NCBI GenBank assembly: GCA_947382625.1
Contig: CANDAG010000008.1
Span: forward strand, 53,320 to 117,319
DNA: 64,000 bases
Direction of reading: 5' to 3'
From: an uncultured Lachnospiraceae bacterium
Lineage (GTDB): Bacteria; Bacillota; Clostridia; Lachnospirales; Lachnospiraceae
The notes beneath the pieces were generated by a model. The model did not search any database. It saw nothing but the letters and a program-made list of their open reading frames with translations, and was not told where the DNA came from. The translations under genes were made by a program, and so were the position numbers. Position 1 is the first letter of the stretch, and each line of letters starts with the position of its first letter. Of this stretch, positions 36,965 to 43,917 are shown piece by piece.

Positions 36965-37100
36965 GATTTTAAAGTTTCCCACTGTCTGGCAGGGAATCTC
37001 CTGATTAATAAAGTTTTCCACTATTTGGCAGGAACTCTCCTGAATATAAAGCTTTCCACTATCTGGTAGGAACTCACCTGATGATGGTTTCCCATCTCTG
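36965..37100 (-). ncRNA. toxI: Type III antitoxin RNA: three 38-39 nt repeats plus a partial copy
   Basis: Three head-to-tail repeats occupy 36965-37002 (38 nt), 37003-37041 (39 nt) and 37042-37079 (38 nt), with a partial fourth copy reaching about 37100. On the RNA strand each begins AGGWGA and contains CUNCCAGAYAGUGG or a close variant. A short stem is supported by a compensatory change: UUCCC/GGGAA in the toxin-proximal unit is UUCC with a U-A pair in the other two. These should be processed by the toxin into pseudoknotted antitoxin units. The RNA would start near 37099. Confidence 0.87.
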
Positions 37101-37105
37101 ATATT

Positions 37106-37134
37106 ATTATACGTTTTTGTGAGAATTATGTCAA
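37106..37134 (-). promoter_or_regulatory. Consensus sigma-A promoter of the toxin-antitoxin module
   Basis: On the minus strand a perfect TTGACA (plus 37129-37134) and a perfect TATAAT (plus 37106-37111) are separated by exactly 17 nt. Transcription should start near 37099, at the beginning of the antitoxin repeats. Confidence 0.92.
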
Positions 37135-37155
37135 TAAACACGCAAAATCTCATAA

Positions 37156-37313
37156 TGAAATTTGTAACTATTCAGCCGTCGGCTTCATAGTTACTGAATC
37201 TGCCCATTTAAAATCGCCTTCGGCGAGGGGCAGATTCACTCTCGGCTAAATCCACGCATTCTCACGGACTTTGCAGCAAGTGCAAAGTCCTGGCTGAATA
37301 GTTACTGAAATTT
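37156..37313. mobile_element. 142-bp MITE-like element with 14-bp inverted ends and 8-bp target duplication
   Basis: GTAACTATTCAGCC (37164-37177) is the exact reverse complement of GGCTGAATAGTTAC (37292-37305). Immediately outside both ends is the same octamer TGAAATTT (37156-37163 and 37306-37313). Inside are two strong hairpins: TCGCC/GGCGA nested in ATCTGCCC/GGGGCAGAT, and GGACTTTGCA/TGCAAAGTCC. There is no coding sequence. GTAA termini with 8-bp duplications are characteristic of IS66-family transposition, so an IS66-like transposase could have moved it; that link is inference. Confidence 0.82.
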
Positions 37314-37410
37314 GTCTATTCTTACTGTTCAGCTACGAGAAATTAAGAAAGCATTTCAATCAATTTTTTCAGCCTGATTTATATTGTATTATAATGTATT
37401 TTAGGTTTTT

Positions 37411-37605
37411 TTGTCCTCATTCCACGTTGGTCGGCACAGAACAGATGTCTATCGGACATCTTGTTTTAATTATGATAATATTAAAAATGTTAAGGCGTAT
37501 AACTCAGGTTACAGAGTGGGTTTACTATACAAAGAGGATGAATCAGACTCAGTGGGAAAGCTTAAGGCTATGCAGGACGAGGGGATTGCCGGGATTCTGG
37601 ATTAA
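37411..37605 (+). pseudogene. Small ORF or gene remnant ending like the upstream Gfo/Idh/MocA gene
   Basis: A 64-codon frame with no good ribosome site ends in KAMQDEGIAGILD, nearly the same as the last residues of the oxidoreductase ending at 36120 (AMQDEGITGILSL). At DNA level about 33 bases match with roughly four differences. The rest (FNYDNIKNVKAYNSGYRVG) is not recognised. It is most simply a remnant of a related gene's 3' end. Confidence 0.4.
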
Positions 37606-37629
37606 AGGGTTCCAGTGAAGCTGAGATGC

Positions 37630-37659
37630 AAATGGCTATGCGGAAATGCGTAGCCATTT
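37630..37659. terminator. Bidirectional hairpin, probable terminator of the minus-strand accessory operon
   Basis: AAATGGCTATGCG and TGCGTAGCCATTT (37630-37642 and 37647-37659) form a near-perfect stem with a GAAA loop, 15 bp beyond the DUF1349 stop. The T-run is short (TTTGC on the minus strand), so efficiency is uncertain. Confidence 0.5.
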
Positions 37660-37673
37660 CATCTGTGCTAAAT

Positions 37674-38285
37674 TTATTCCTTATCCGGCTGCTGCCCGTC
37701 ATGCGCCAGCCATTTGCACTCTGTCATATCCATATGTGTAAATGTTGCCTTAAAGGATGAATCCTCCGGACTGCAGGCATATACGCCAAAACAAATATCA
37801 TTGATTGCATCCCACATATGGCATACCCGCATTTGTGAAAAATGAGTTCCGTCTTCAGAGCACTCAATACAGAAATCATCTTCCCTGCGGCTTAGGCGAT
37901 ACCACATAGATTTAACGGCAGCAGGAATTTCTGTGGTTGCCCAGTCGGAATATCCATGATTCGTAACCACACTGCCGAGATGCTGAAAATCATTGTTCTC
38001 ATATTCGATAGAACCTTTTAACCAATTATCACTGTCAAGATACATCACGACACCGCATTGGTCAAAACGATGTTTACTTTCAAACTCTGTTTTAACCGTG
38101 AAAGAAAAATACTTTTCAGATGTACGCATTTGTAATACAGGTGCATTGTCATTCCTGAAATGATAATATGTCCTCTGCCACAGATCTGTATGAGGGTTTG
38201 TGATGATTTCAATTTTATCTTTACTTATGGTATAAGCCTGCGGTTCTCTTGTCCATATAAGATTTTTTGTATCAAATTTTATCAT
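37674..38285 (-). CDS. DUF1349 domain protein (concanavalin-like lectin fold)
   Basis: A 203-residue single-domain protein. DUF1349 proteins have a concanavalin-A-like beta-sandwich and no proven enzyme activity. Family features visible are the LIWTREP start, FRNDNAPVLQM, DQCGVVMYLDSDNWLKGSIEYE and GVYACSPEDSSFKATFTHM. The start at 38285 follows AAGGAGGCTGACAAT; an upstream in-frame ATG at 38306 is less well placed. It is the last gene of a minus-strand accessory group (NUDIX, kinase-like, methyltransferase, UvrA-like). Carbohydrate binding is possible but not shown. Confidence 0.88.
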   Translation of the reverse strand: MIKFDTKNLIWTREPQAYTISKDKIEIITNPHTDLWQRTYYHFRNDNAPVLQMRTSEKYFSFTVKTEFESKHRFDQCGVVMYLDSDNWLKGSIEYENNDFQHLGSVVTNHGYSDWATTEIPAAVKSMWYRLSRREDDFCIECSEDGTHFSQMRVCHMWDAINDICFGVYACSPEDSSFKATFTHMDMTECKWLAHDGQQPDKE

Positions 38286-38319
38286 ATTGTCAGCCTCCTT
38301 AAGCAATTTATAAGTGTTC

Positions 38320-38769
38320 TCATTTTATAATCACATTCCATTTACTATTTTCAATTACATATTGAAATTCCGTTAAATTATCATCTTCCATTACTCGAAG
38401 AAGTGGTAATAAGTCATCTACGATATTCATTTTTGGCAGTTCTGACTTTTTTACCCAAACCATCTCCCCCTCTTCTGATGATGTTACTTCTCCAAAAAAC
38501 TCGTCTGTATGAAATAAAAATACAATGTACCGTCCATTCTCTATGGGAAATTGCTTGATTCCGCATAATCTTGGATTTTGAATATCAAGCCCCGTTTCCT
38601 CTTTCATTTCCCGAATAACAGCATCTATAATGGATTCGTTTTTTTCGATATGTCCTCCGGGTAAAGTTAAACCTTTCCAATCATCTTTTAATCTGTTTTG
38701 TAAAAGGTATTTATCTTTTTGATGGATCAGACATAAAACTGTTAATTCGACATTTTCTGTTCTCTGCAT
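38320..38769 (-). CDS. NUDIX hydrolase (MutT-like)
   Basis: A 149-residue protein with an intact Nudix box, GGHIEKNESIIDAV followed by REMKEETGLDI (pattern GX5EX7REUXEEXGU), which binds Mg2+ and cleaves nucleoside diphosphate-X compounds such as oxidised dNTPs. GGAGGC lies 8 nt before the ATG, and the site overlaps the stop of a HAD-hydrolase remnant upstream. Substrate is not predictable. Confidence 0.92.
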   Translation of the reverse strand: MQRTENVELTVLCLIHQKDKYLLQNRLKDDWKGLTLPGGHIEKNESIIDAVIREMKEETGLDIQNPRLCGIKQFPIENGRYIVFLFHTDEFFGEVTSSEEGEMVWVKKSELPKMNIVDDLLPLLRVMEDDNLTEFQYVIENSKWNVIIK

Positions 38770-38772
38770 ACG

Positions 38773-38955
38773 CTATGCCTCCATATACCGCGCTATTTCA
38801 CTCCAAGTGGTTATGGTCAGAATATTTTTATCTTTTGTATATGGCAGATCAATTGCCCCCATGTACCATACCGGCAGCAGTCCCGCATTTAAGGAACCTT
38901 TCACATCGCATTCGTACTGATCACCGATATACCAGACATCCTCCGGCTGTTTTCT
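38773..38955 (-). pseudogene. C-terminal remnant of a HAD-family hydrolase
   Basis: Reading the minus strand, the frame gives QPEDVWYIGDQYECDVKG then a LPVWYM segment and a TAG at 38773-38775. This is the GDxxxxD motif and tail of HAD-IA phosphatases. A TAA lies three codons upstream of the conserved part and no catalytic DxD half exists, so about three-quarters of the gene is lost. The kinase-like gene ends immediately upstream, which suggests a deletion junction. Confidence 0.75.
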
Positions 38956-38958
38956 TAA

Positions 38959-39537
38959 TTATGGAAGATGGAAGCCCTGCAAAAAATGGCGGAATATCTG
39001 CTCCCTGTCTCTTGCAGTCTCAAAATACGGCAAGCCGTATTTTTGACACTGTTCTTTCATGCAAATGCTTTGCTCAACAATATACACTGCACCCTCTTGA
39101 AGTTCTTCATCCGATTTATAAAAGGTATAATCTTTTTCGGTATCATATCTCTTTTGGATGGCAAACCGCTCTGCCGGTGTTACGTCCGATGTAATCAGAT
39201 AGACAATTTCGCAATTGGCACCATGAATATATTTCATATAATCCTCCGGCAAAAGCTGATAGATATCCAGTACCATGCCGGGGCGAAACTCATCGTATTC
39301 GCCGCTGTCCAGCATTGCCCGGATAAAAGGCGCCATCTTGCCGCTGATTAATTTTAAAGTATCCATAGAGGACAATCCGGCATAAGTATTCACCCCTGTT
39401 TCGGGGAAACACTTCTCAAATCCTGCTATAATCGAATCCATACTGATATGCTGATACCCGTACTGATCTGCCAGCCGGTGAGAAATTGTACTTTTCCCGG
39501 CTCTTGGAACCCCTGCAATAATAATATTGTTTTTCAT
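38959..39537 (-). CDS. P-loop ATPase/kinase-like protein
   Basis: A 192-residue P-loop NTPase with Walker A IAGVPRAGKSTIS at the N-terminus and an acidic ISMDSIIAGF segment like the DE/DS region of small-molecule kinases. No lid signature identifies a substrate. It starts 4 nt after the stop of the methyltransferase gene (GGAGATG site), so the two are coupled. Its stop lies 4 bp from the HAD remnant. Possible roles are nucleotide or small-molecule phosphorylation. Confidence 0.82.
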   Translation of the reverse strand: MKNNIIIAGVPRAGKSTISHRLADQYGYQHISMDSIIAGFEKCFPETGVNTYAGLSSMDTLKLISGKMAPFIRAMLDSGEYDEFRPGMVLDIYQLLPEDYMKYIHGANCEIVYLITSDVTPAERFAIQKRYDTEKDYTFYKSDEELQEGAVYIVEQSICMKEQCQKYGLPYFETARDREQIFRHFLQGFHLP

Positions 39538-39541
39538 TTTA

Positions 39542-40216
39542 TCATCTCCGTGCTTTTTTTAATATGGCAAACATGAGTGAATCAAAATCCGGCAACGCGG
39601 ATGTAATGCCTTTTTCTACTATTTCCAAATGATTTGAAGTGATTTCCTTCTCAAAAGTTGAAAAAGACACTTTTCTACAGGATGTCCCGGTCACCATTAT
39701 TTTACCCGATTCATGGTTCCTTTCAAAAAGCTTAAATGCATCGTTAATATCACTTTGTGTTTCTTCTTCACCATCACCCATAGTGCAGATCAGTGCAATT
39801 CCATTCTCTGTCAAATGCTCATAAAAAAATCTGTAGAAGGCATTTCTGTCATCATTCAATACAAGCATATGGATAACTGCGATAGAGTAGATGAAATCAT
39901 ATTGACCTTCATGACTATCATTGATGCAGTCCAAAACTTCAAAACTACTTTTATAGGAAGGCATCTTCTTTTGGCAATACGCTATAGCTTCTTCAGATAT
40001 ATCCGTGGCAAGAAGTTTATATCCGTTATCCAATACAGCTTTTGCATCTCTCCCTTCACCGCAACCAATCTCAAGAATTGGATTTTTTTGATCCAACCTG
40101 TATTTTTTTATGGTATTTAATACAATGGGAGAATTCCGGTCACTTAGCCAGCTCACTCCCTTCGCATGAGCGATTTTATATCTGTCATCATAGGCTTCAT
40201 AATATTTTTTTGCCAT
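39542..40216 (-). CDS. Class I SAM-dependent methyltransferase
   Basis: A 224-residue Rossmann-fold methyltransferase. Motif I is ILEIGCGEGRDAKAVL, motif II has the acidic LLATDISEEAI, and the DFIYSIAVIHML segment is the post-II motif. The start at 40216 follows GGGAGAGATAG; an in-frame ATG at 40246 would add 10 residues. Acceptor unknown. It lies between the kinase-like gene and the UvrA-like gene in the minus-strand accessory group. Confidence 0.88.
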   Translation of the reverse strand: MAKKYYEAYDDRYKIAHAKGVSWLSDRNSPIVLNTIKKYRLDQKNPILEIGCGEGRDAKAVLDNGYKLLATDISEEAIAYCQKKMPSYKSSFEVLDCINDSHEGQYDFIYSIAVIHMLVLNDDRNAFYRFFYEHLTENGIALICTMGDGEEETQSDINDAFKLFERNHESGKIMVTGTSCRKVSFSTFEKEITSNHLEIVEKGITSALPDFDSLMFAILKKARR

Positions 40217-40255
40217 ATCTATCTCTCCCATATTCGGCTTTTGCACAGAATGCGG

Positions 40256-42781
40256 CTATGTCGATTTTGGTTGCAGGCAAGCCAAATATTTTCCGGTTTT
40301 ACTGTTTTTGCATTTACAGATTTCTGGCGGCGTACCTGTTGCCACTATTTTTCCCCCATGGATACCGCCGTCCGGTCCCATATCAATTACATAATCTGCA
40401 TTTTTGATCACATCCAGATCATGTTCAATGACGATTACCGTGGCGCCATTTTGGATCAGCCTCTGAAACACGGTCAGAAGCGTTTTTACATCAAGGGGAT
40501 GCAGTCCGATGGTCGGTTCATCAAAAACGAATACCGAATCCGATTGCCCCTTTCCCATTTCGCTGGCTAATTTCAGGCGTTGGGCTTCACCGCCGGAAAG
40601 GCTGGGCGTCTCTTCACCTAATGTAAGGTAGCCTAATCCCAGATCCTGCAATACCTGTAGCCGGCGGGCTACCAAAGGCAGATCTGCACAGGCGGCAAGA
40701 GCCTCGTCTACACTCATATCCATCAGCTCAGGCAGGGTGTTGGCATGTCCGCCTCCTTTGGGGATGCGTCGGATCAGGCTGGCGTCTTTGCTATAGCGGG
40801 AGCCGCCACAATCCGGGCAGGGGATTTCGACATCCGGCAAAAATTGTACATCCAGGCTGATCACGCCGGTACCGTCACAGGCAGGACAGCGAAGAGAGCC
40901 TGTATTATAAGAGAAACTGCCTGCTTTGTAGCCCCGCTCCTTTGCATCCGGCGTTCGGGCAAACACCTTGCGCAGCTCATCATGGATATCGGCGTAGGTT
41001 GCCACTGTGGAGCGCACATTGATTCCAATGGGCGTGGCATCAATCAGTTTAACCTGTCCGATACCTGCCGCAGAGATATTCCTGATGTGTTCCGGCTGCC
41101 TCTCCCCCTTAATTGCAGCTGCCAGAGCCGGAATCAGGCTTTCTAAGATCAGTGTTGTTTTTCCGGAACCGGAGACCCCGGTCACAGCGGTCAATCGTCC
41201 TTTGGGGAAGTCAACTTCTAGTGGCTTGACCGTATGAATGGCTCCGGTGGACAGATGGATGCGCCCAAGCTCAAACATCTGCTCTGACGGAATATGGTTT
41301 CCCACGTCAATCACGGTTTTGCCCGTGAGAAATCCGCCGATCTGAGAGACGGGATTGTCAGCGAAGGTTTCCAAAGCTCCTTGTGCAATGATGGTGCCGC
41401 CCCCGGCTCCGGCTTTCGGCCCCATCTCAATGAGCCAGTCCGCTTCTTTTAGAACGCCGGTATCATGATCGACCAGAACTACAGTGTTTCCGTCGGAAAC
41501 CAGGTCGTGCATTACGCCGATGAGTCCTTCCATATTTGAAGGGTGTAAACCGATAGACGGCTCGTCCAGCACATACAAAATACCGGTGGTGCGGTTACGC
41601 ACTGCCCGTGCCAGCTGCATACGCTGCCGTTCTCCGGTAGAGAGGGTGGAAGCGGCACGGTCAAGAGTGAGATAAGAGAGCCCAAGATCCATCAGACGTC
41701 TGGCCGCATTCTGGAAAGATTCACAGATGCTCTCGGCCATGGGCCGCATTTCTGCCGGCAGGGACATAGGAACGTCTGCAACCCAAACCACTAACTCGGA
41801 CAAAGGCATGGTGCAAGCCTCTGCCAGAGAGATATTCTTCAGTTTCGGCGCCCGTGCAGCTTCGCTGAGCCGGGTACCGCTACAGTCCGGGCAAATATCC
41901 TGTCTCAAAAACTTTTCCACACGTTTCATACCGTTTTCATCCTTGACCTTAGCCAGGGCGTTTTCTACAGTGTAGATTGCATTGAAATATGTAAAATCCA
42001 TGTCTCCGGCCGCACCGCTGGTTTTGTTTTGATAGATGATGTTTTTCTTCACCGCAGGACCATGGAATACAATATCACGTTCCTGAGGGGTCAGATCCCG
42101 GAAGGGTACGTTGGTGCGAACACCCATTTGGCGGGCAATATCTTTCATCAGCGACCACATCAGCGTTTGCCAGGGGGCTACCGCGCCTTCGTCAATAGAC
42201 AGAGATTCGTCCGGCACTAAGGTTGATTCATCCACAATGCGGACAATGCCGGTACCGTCGCATCGCCTGCAGGCGCCCTGGCTGTTAAACGCCAGCGCCT
42301 CCGCACCGGGCGCGAAAAAGCGTTCGCCGCAGACAGGACAGACAAGCGCCAGCCCCGCCGCTACATTGAGTGAGGGTTCCACATAGTGTCCGTTGGGGCA
42401 TCGATGGCTGGCAAGACGGGAAAACATCAGCCGAAGACTGTTCAGCAGCTCGGTGCCCGTACCAAAGGTGCTTCGGATACCTGGCATGCCGGGGCGCTGC
42501 CGCAGGGCCAAAGCGGCCGGAATATACAGAACCTCATCTACCTGGGCTTTTTCCGCCTGAGTCATACGGCGGCGGGTATAGGTGGACAAAGATTCCAGAT
42601 AACGCCGGGATCCTTCTGCGTATAGAATCCCCAGTGCCAGGGAAGATTTCCCAGAACCGGAAACGCCTGCAATGCCTATGATCTGATGCAGAGGGATGTC
42701 CACATCAATATTTTTCAGATTATGCACCCGTCCGCCCCGAACCTGAATCATATCCGGAGCTTTGTTGCCTGCTTTTTTCAT
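40256..42781 (-). CDS. UvrA-like ABC-class excinuclease subunit paralogue
   Basis: An 841-residue protein with two ABC ATPase modules of the UvrA type. Walker A motifs are GVSGSGKSSLALGILYAEG and GVSGSGKTTLILESL; signatures are STGERQRMQLAR and SLSGGEAQRLKLA; Walker B motifs are ILYVLDEPSIGLHP and VFVFDEPTIGLHP. Zinc-module cysteines are present (CPVCGERF, CRRCDG, CPACDGTGV, CPDCGG). It is shorter than the about 940 residues of housekeeping UvrA and resembles the UvrA2 class, linked in actinomycetes to resistance against DNA-binding drugs. AGGAG is spaced better for the ATG at 42781 than for 42787. It is the first gene of the accessory operon. Confidence 0.92.
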   Translation of the reverse strand: MKKAGNKAPDMIQVRGGRVHNLKNIDVDIPLHQIIGIAGVSGSGKSSLALGILYAEGSRRYLESLSTYTRRRMTQAEKAQVDEVLYIPAALALRQRPGMPGIRSTFGTGTELLNSLRLMFSRLASHRCPNGHYVEPSLNVAAGLALVCPVCGERFFAPGAEALAFNSQGACRRCDGTGIVRIVDESTLVPDESLSIDEGAVAPWQTLMWSLMKDIARQMGVRTNVPFRDLTPQERDIVFHGPAVKKNIIYQNKTSGAAGDMDFTYFNAIYTVENALAKVKDENGMKRVEKFLRQDICPDCSGTRLSEAARAPKLKNISLAEACTMPLSELVVWVADVPMSLPAEMRPMAESICESFQNAARRLMDLGLSYLTLDRAASTLSTGERQRMQLARAVRNRTTGILYVLDEPSIGLHPSNMEGLIGVMHDLVSDGNTVVLVDHDTGVLKEADWLIEMGPKAGAGGGTIIAQGALETFADNPVSQIGGFLTGKTVIDVGNHIPSEQMFELGRIHLSTGAIHTVKPLEVDFPKGRLTAVTGVSGSGKTTLILESLIPALAAAIKGERQPEHIRNISAAGIGQVKLIDATPIGINVRSTVATYADIHDELRKVFARTPDAKERGYKAGSFSYNTGSLRCPACDGTGVISLDVQFLPDVEIPCPDCGGSRYSKDASLIRRIPKGGGHANTLPELMDMSVDEALAACADLPLVARRLQVLQDLGLGYLTLGEETPSLSGGEAQRLKLASEMGKGQSDSVFVFDEPTIGLHPLDVKTLLTVFQRLIQNGATVIVIEHDLDVIKNADYVIDMGPDGGIHGGKIVATGTPPEICKCKNSKTGKYLACLQPKST

Positions 42782-43022
42782 CTTCATTTACTCCTGTCGC
42801 AGTTTTTCAATTTCTTTTATTTCCATTTCTTTCTAAACATTCCTGTAAAAAGGTAAAAAAGAAAAATATTTTAAACATACTCTGTTGACTACCAGTATGC
42901 TCTAAGGTCTGTGATATTGTCAATAGACAAGGTGGTCGGAACAAATTCAATGGTAAGATAAGAGTAGATGTGATAAGATAATATCATTGTACGTTTAACG
43001 AATTTAAAGGCGGTTTATAAAA

Positions 43023-43826
43023 ATGGTAAAATTAGTAATGCTTGGAACAGGGCATGCAATGGTGACAAAATGTTACAATACCTGTTTTGTTCTGGATAGC
43101 GGAAACGGCTCCATTATGGTTGATGCAGGCGGAGGGAATGGTGTTTTAACACAGGTTGAAAAGGCAGGGGTGGAATGGTCGGGGATTAAAGCATTGTTCA
43201 TTACACATGCACATACAGATCATATTGTCGGGTGTATTTGGGTGTTGAGGAAAATAAATATTCTTATAAAGCATGGTCAATATGAGGGGATTTTCAGAGT
43301 ATATGGACTTGAAGAGAACCTGGATTACCTGAAATATAGCTGTAAATTCTTATTAAATGATTTATTAAGTGAAAGCATTCAGTTTATTCCAATATGCGGC
43401 GGGGATAAAATAACAGAATGCCAAATAGAGTTTGAAGTGATTGATATAAATTCCACTAAGAAAAAACAGTTAGGATTTAAGGCGCTTATCAGAGACAAGA
43501 ATAATGAGCTGAGTATGGTATGTCTGGGCGATGAACCCTGCCATGCAGCAAGCGAGCATTACGTCCGAAATGCAGACTGGTTATTGTCAGAGGCATTTTG
43601 TCTGAGAAGTGAAAAGGAGAGATTCCATCCATATGAAAAACATCATAGCACGGCGTATGATGTCGGGCAGATAGCGGAGAGGCTGGGAGTCAAAAACCTG
43701 CTTTTATACCACACAGAAGATTCTGATCTGGAAAATCGCGCAAAAAAATATACAGAGGAAGCAATGCTTCATTTTAGCGGAAATATATTTGTACCTGAAG
43801 ATTTGGATGTGATCAGAATATTGTAA
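43023..43826 (+). CDS. Metallo-beta-lactamase-fold hydrolase
   Basis: A 267-residue MBL-fold protein related to ribonuclease Z-like hydrolases. The metal motif HxHxDH is in LFITHAHTDHIVG, with the strand-turn MLGTGHAMVTKCYNT at the N-terminus and further ligands in CLGDEPCHAASEHY and PYEKHHSTAYDVGQ. It probably hydrolyses a small ester, cyclic nucleotide or phosphodiester. The sequence is AT-rich like the adjacent accessory genes. AAGGCGG precedes the ATG by 9 nt. Confidence 0.88.
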   Translation: MVKLVMLGTGHAMVTKCYNTCFVLDSGNGSIMVDAGGGNGVLTQVEKAGVEWSGIKALFITHAHTDHIVGCIWVLRKINILIKHGQYEGIFRVYGLEENLDYLKYSCKFLLNDLLSESIQFIPICGGDKITECQIEFEVIDINSTKKKQLGFKALIRDKNNELSMVCLGDEPCHAASEHYVRNADWLLSEAFCLRSEKERFHPYEKHHSTAYDVGQIAERLGVKNLLLYHTEDSDLENRAKKYTEEAMLHFSGNIFVPEDLDVIRIL

Positions 43827-43917
43827 TTCTTAAATAAGACAGGACGATTGCAAACTGTTAAAGTTACATATGGAATCTCTATGGGTTCCTTTTTTATACA
43901 TAGAAAGGCGGAAAACT

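Noticed and set aside
36965-37079. CRISPR array interpretation of the three 38-39 bp repeats
   Set aside because: The repeats are directly adjacent with no spacers, and lie between a promoter and a ToxN-type gene, as in type III toxin-antitoxin systems. No cas genes are present.
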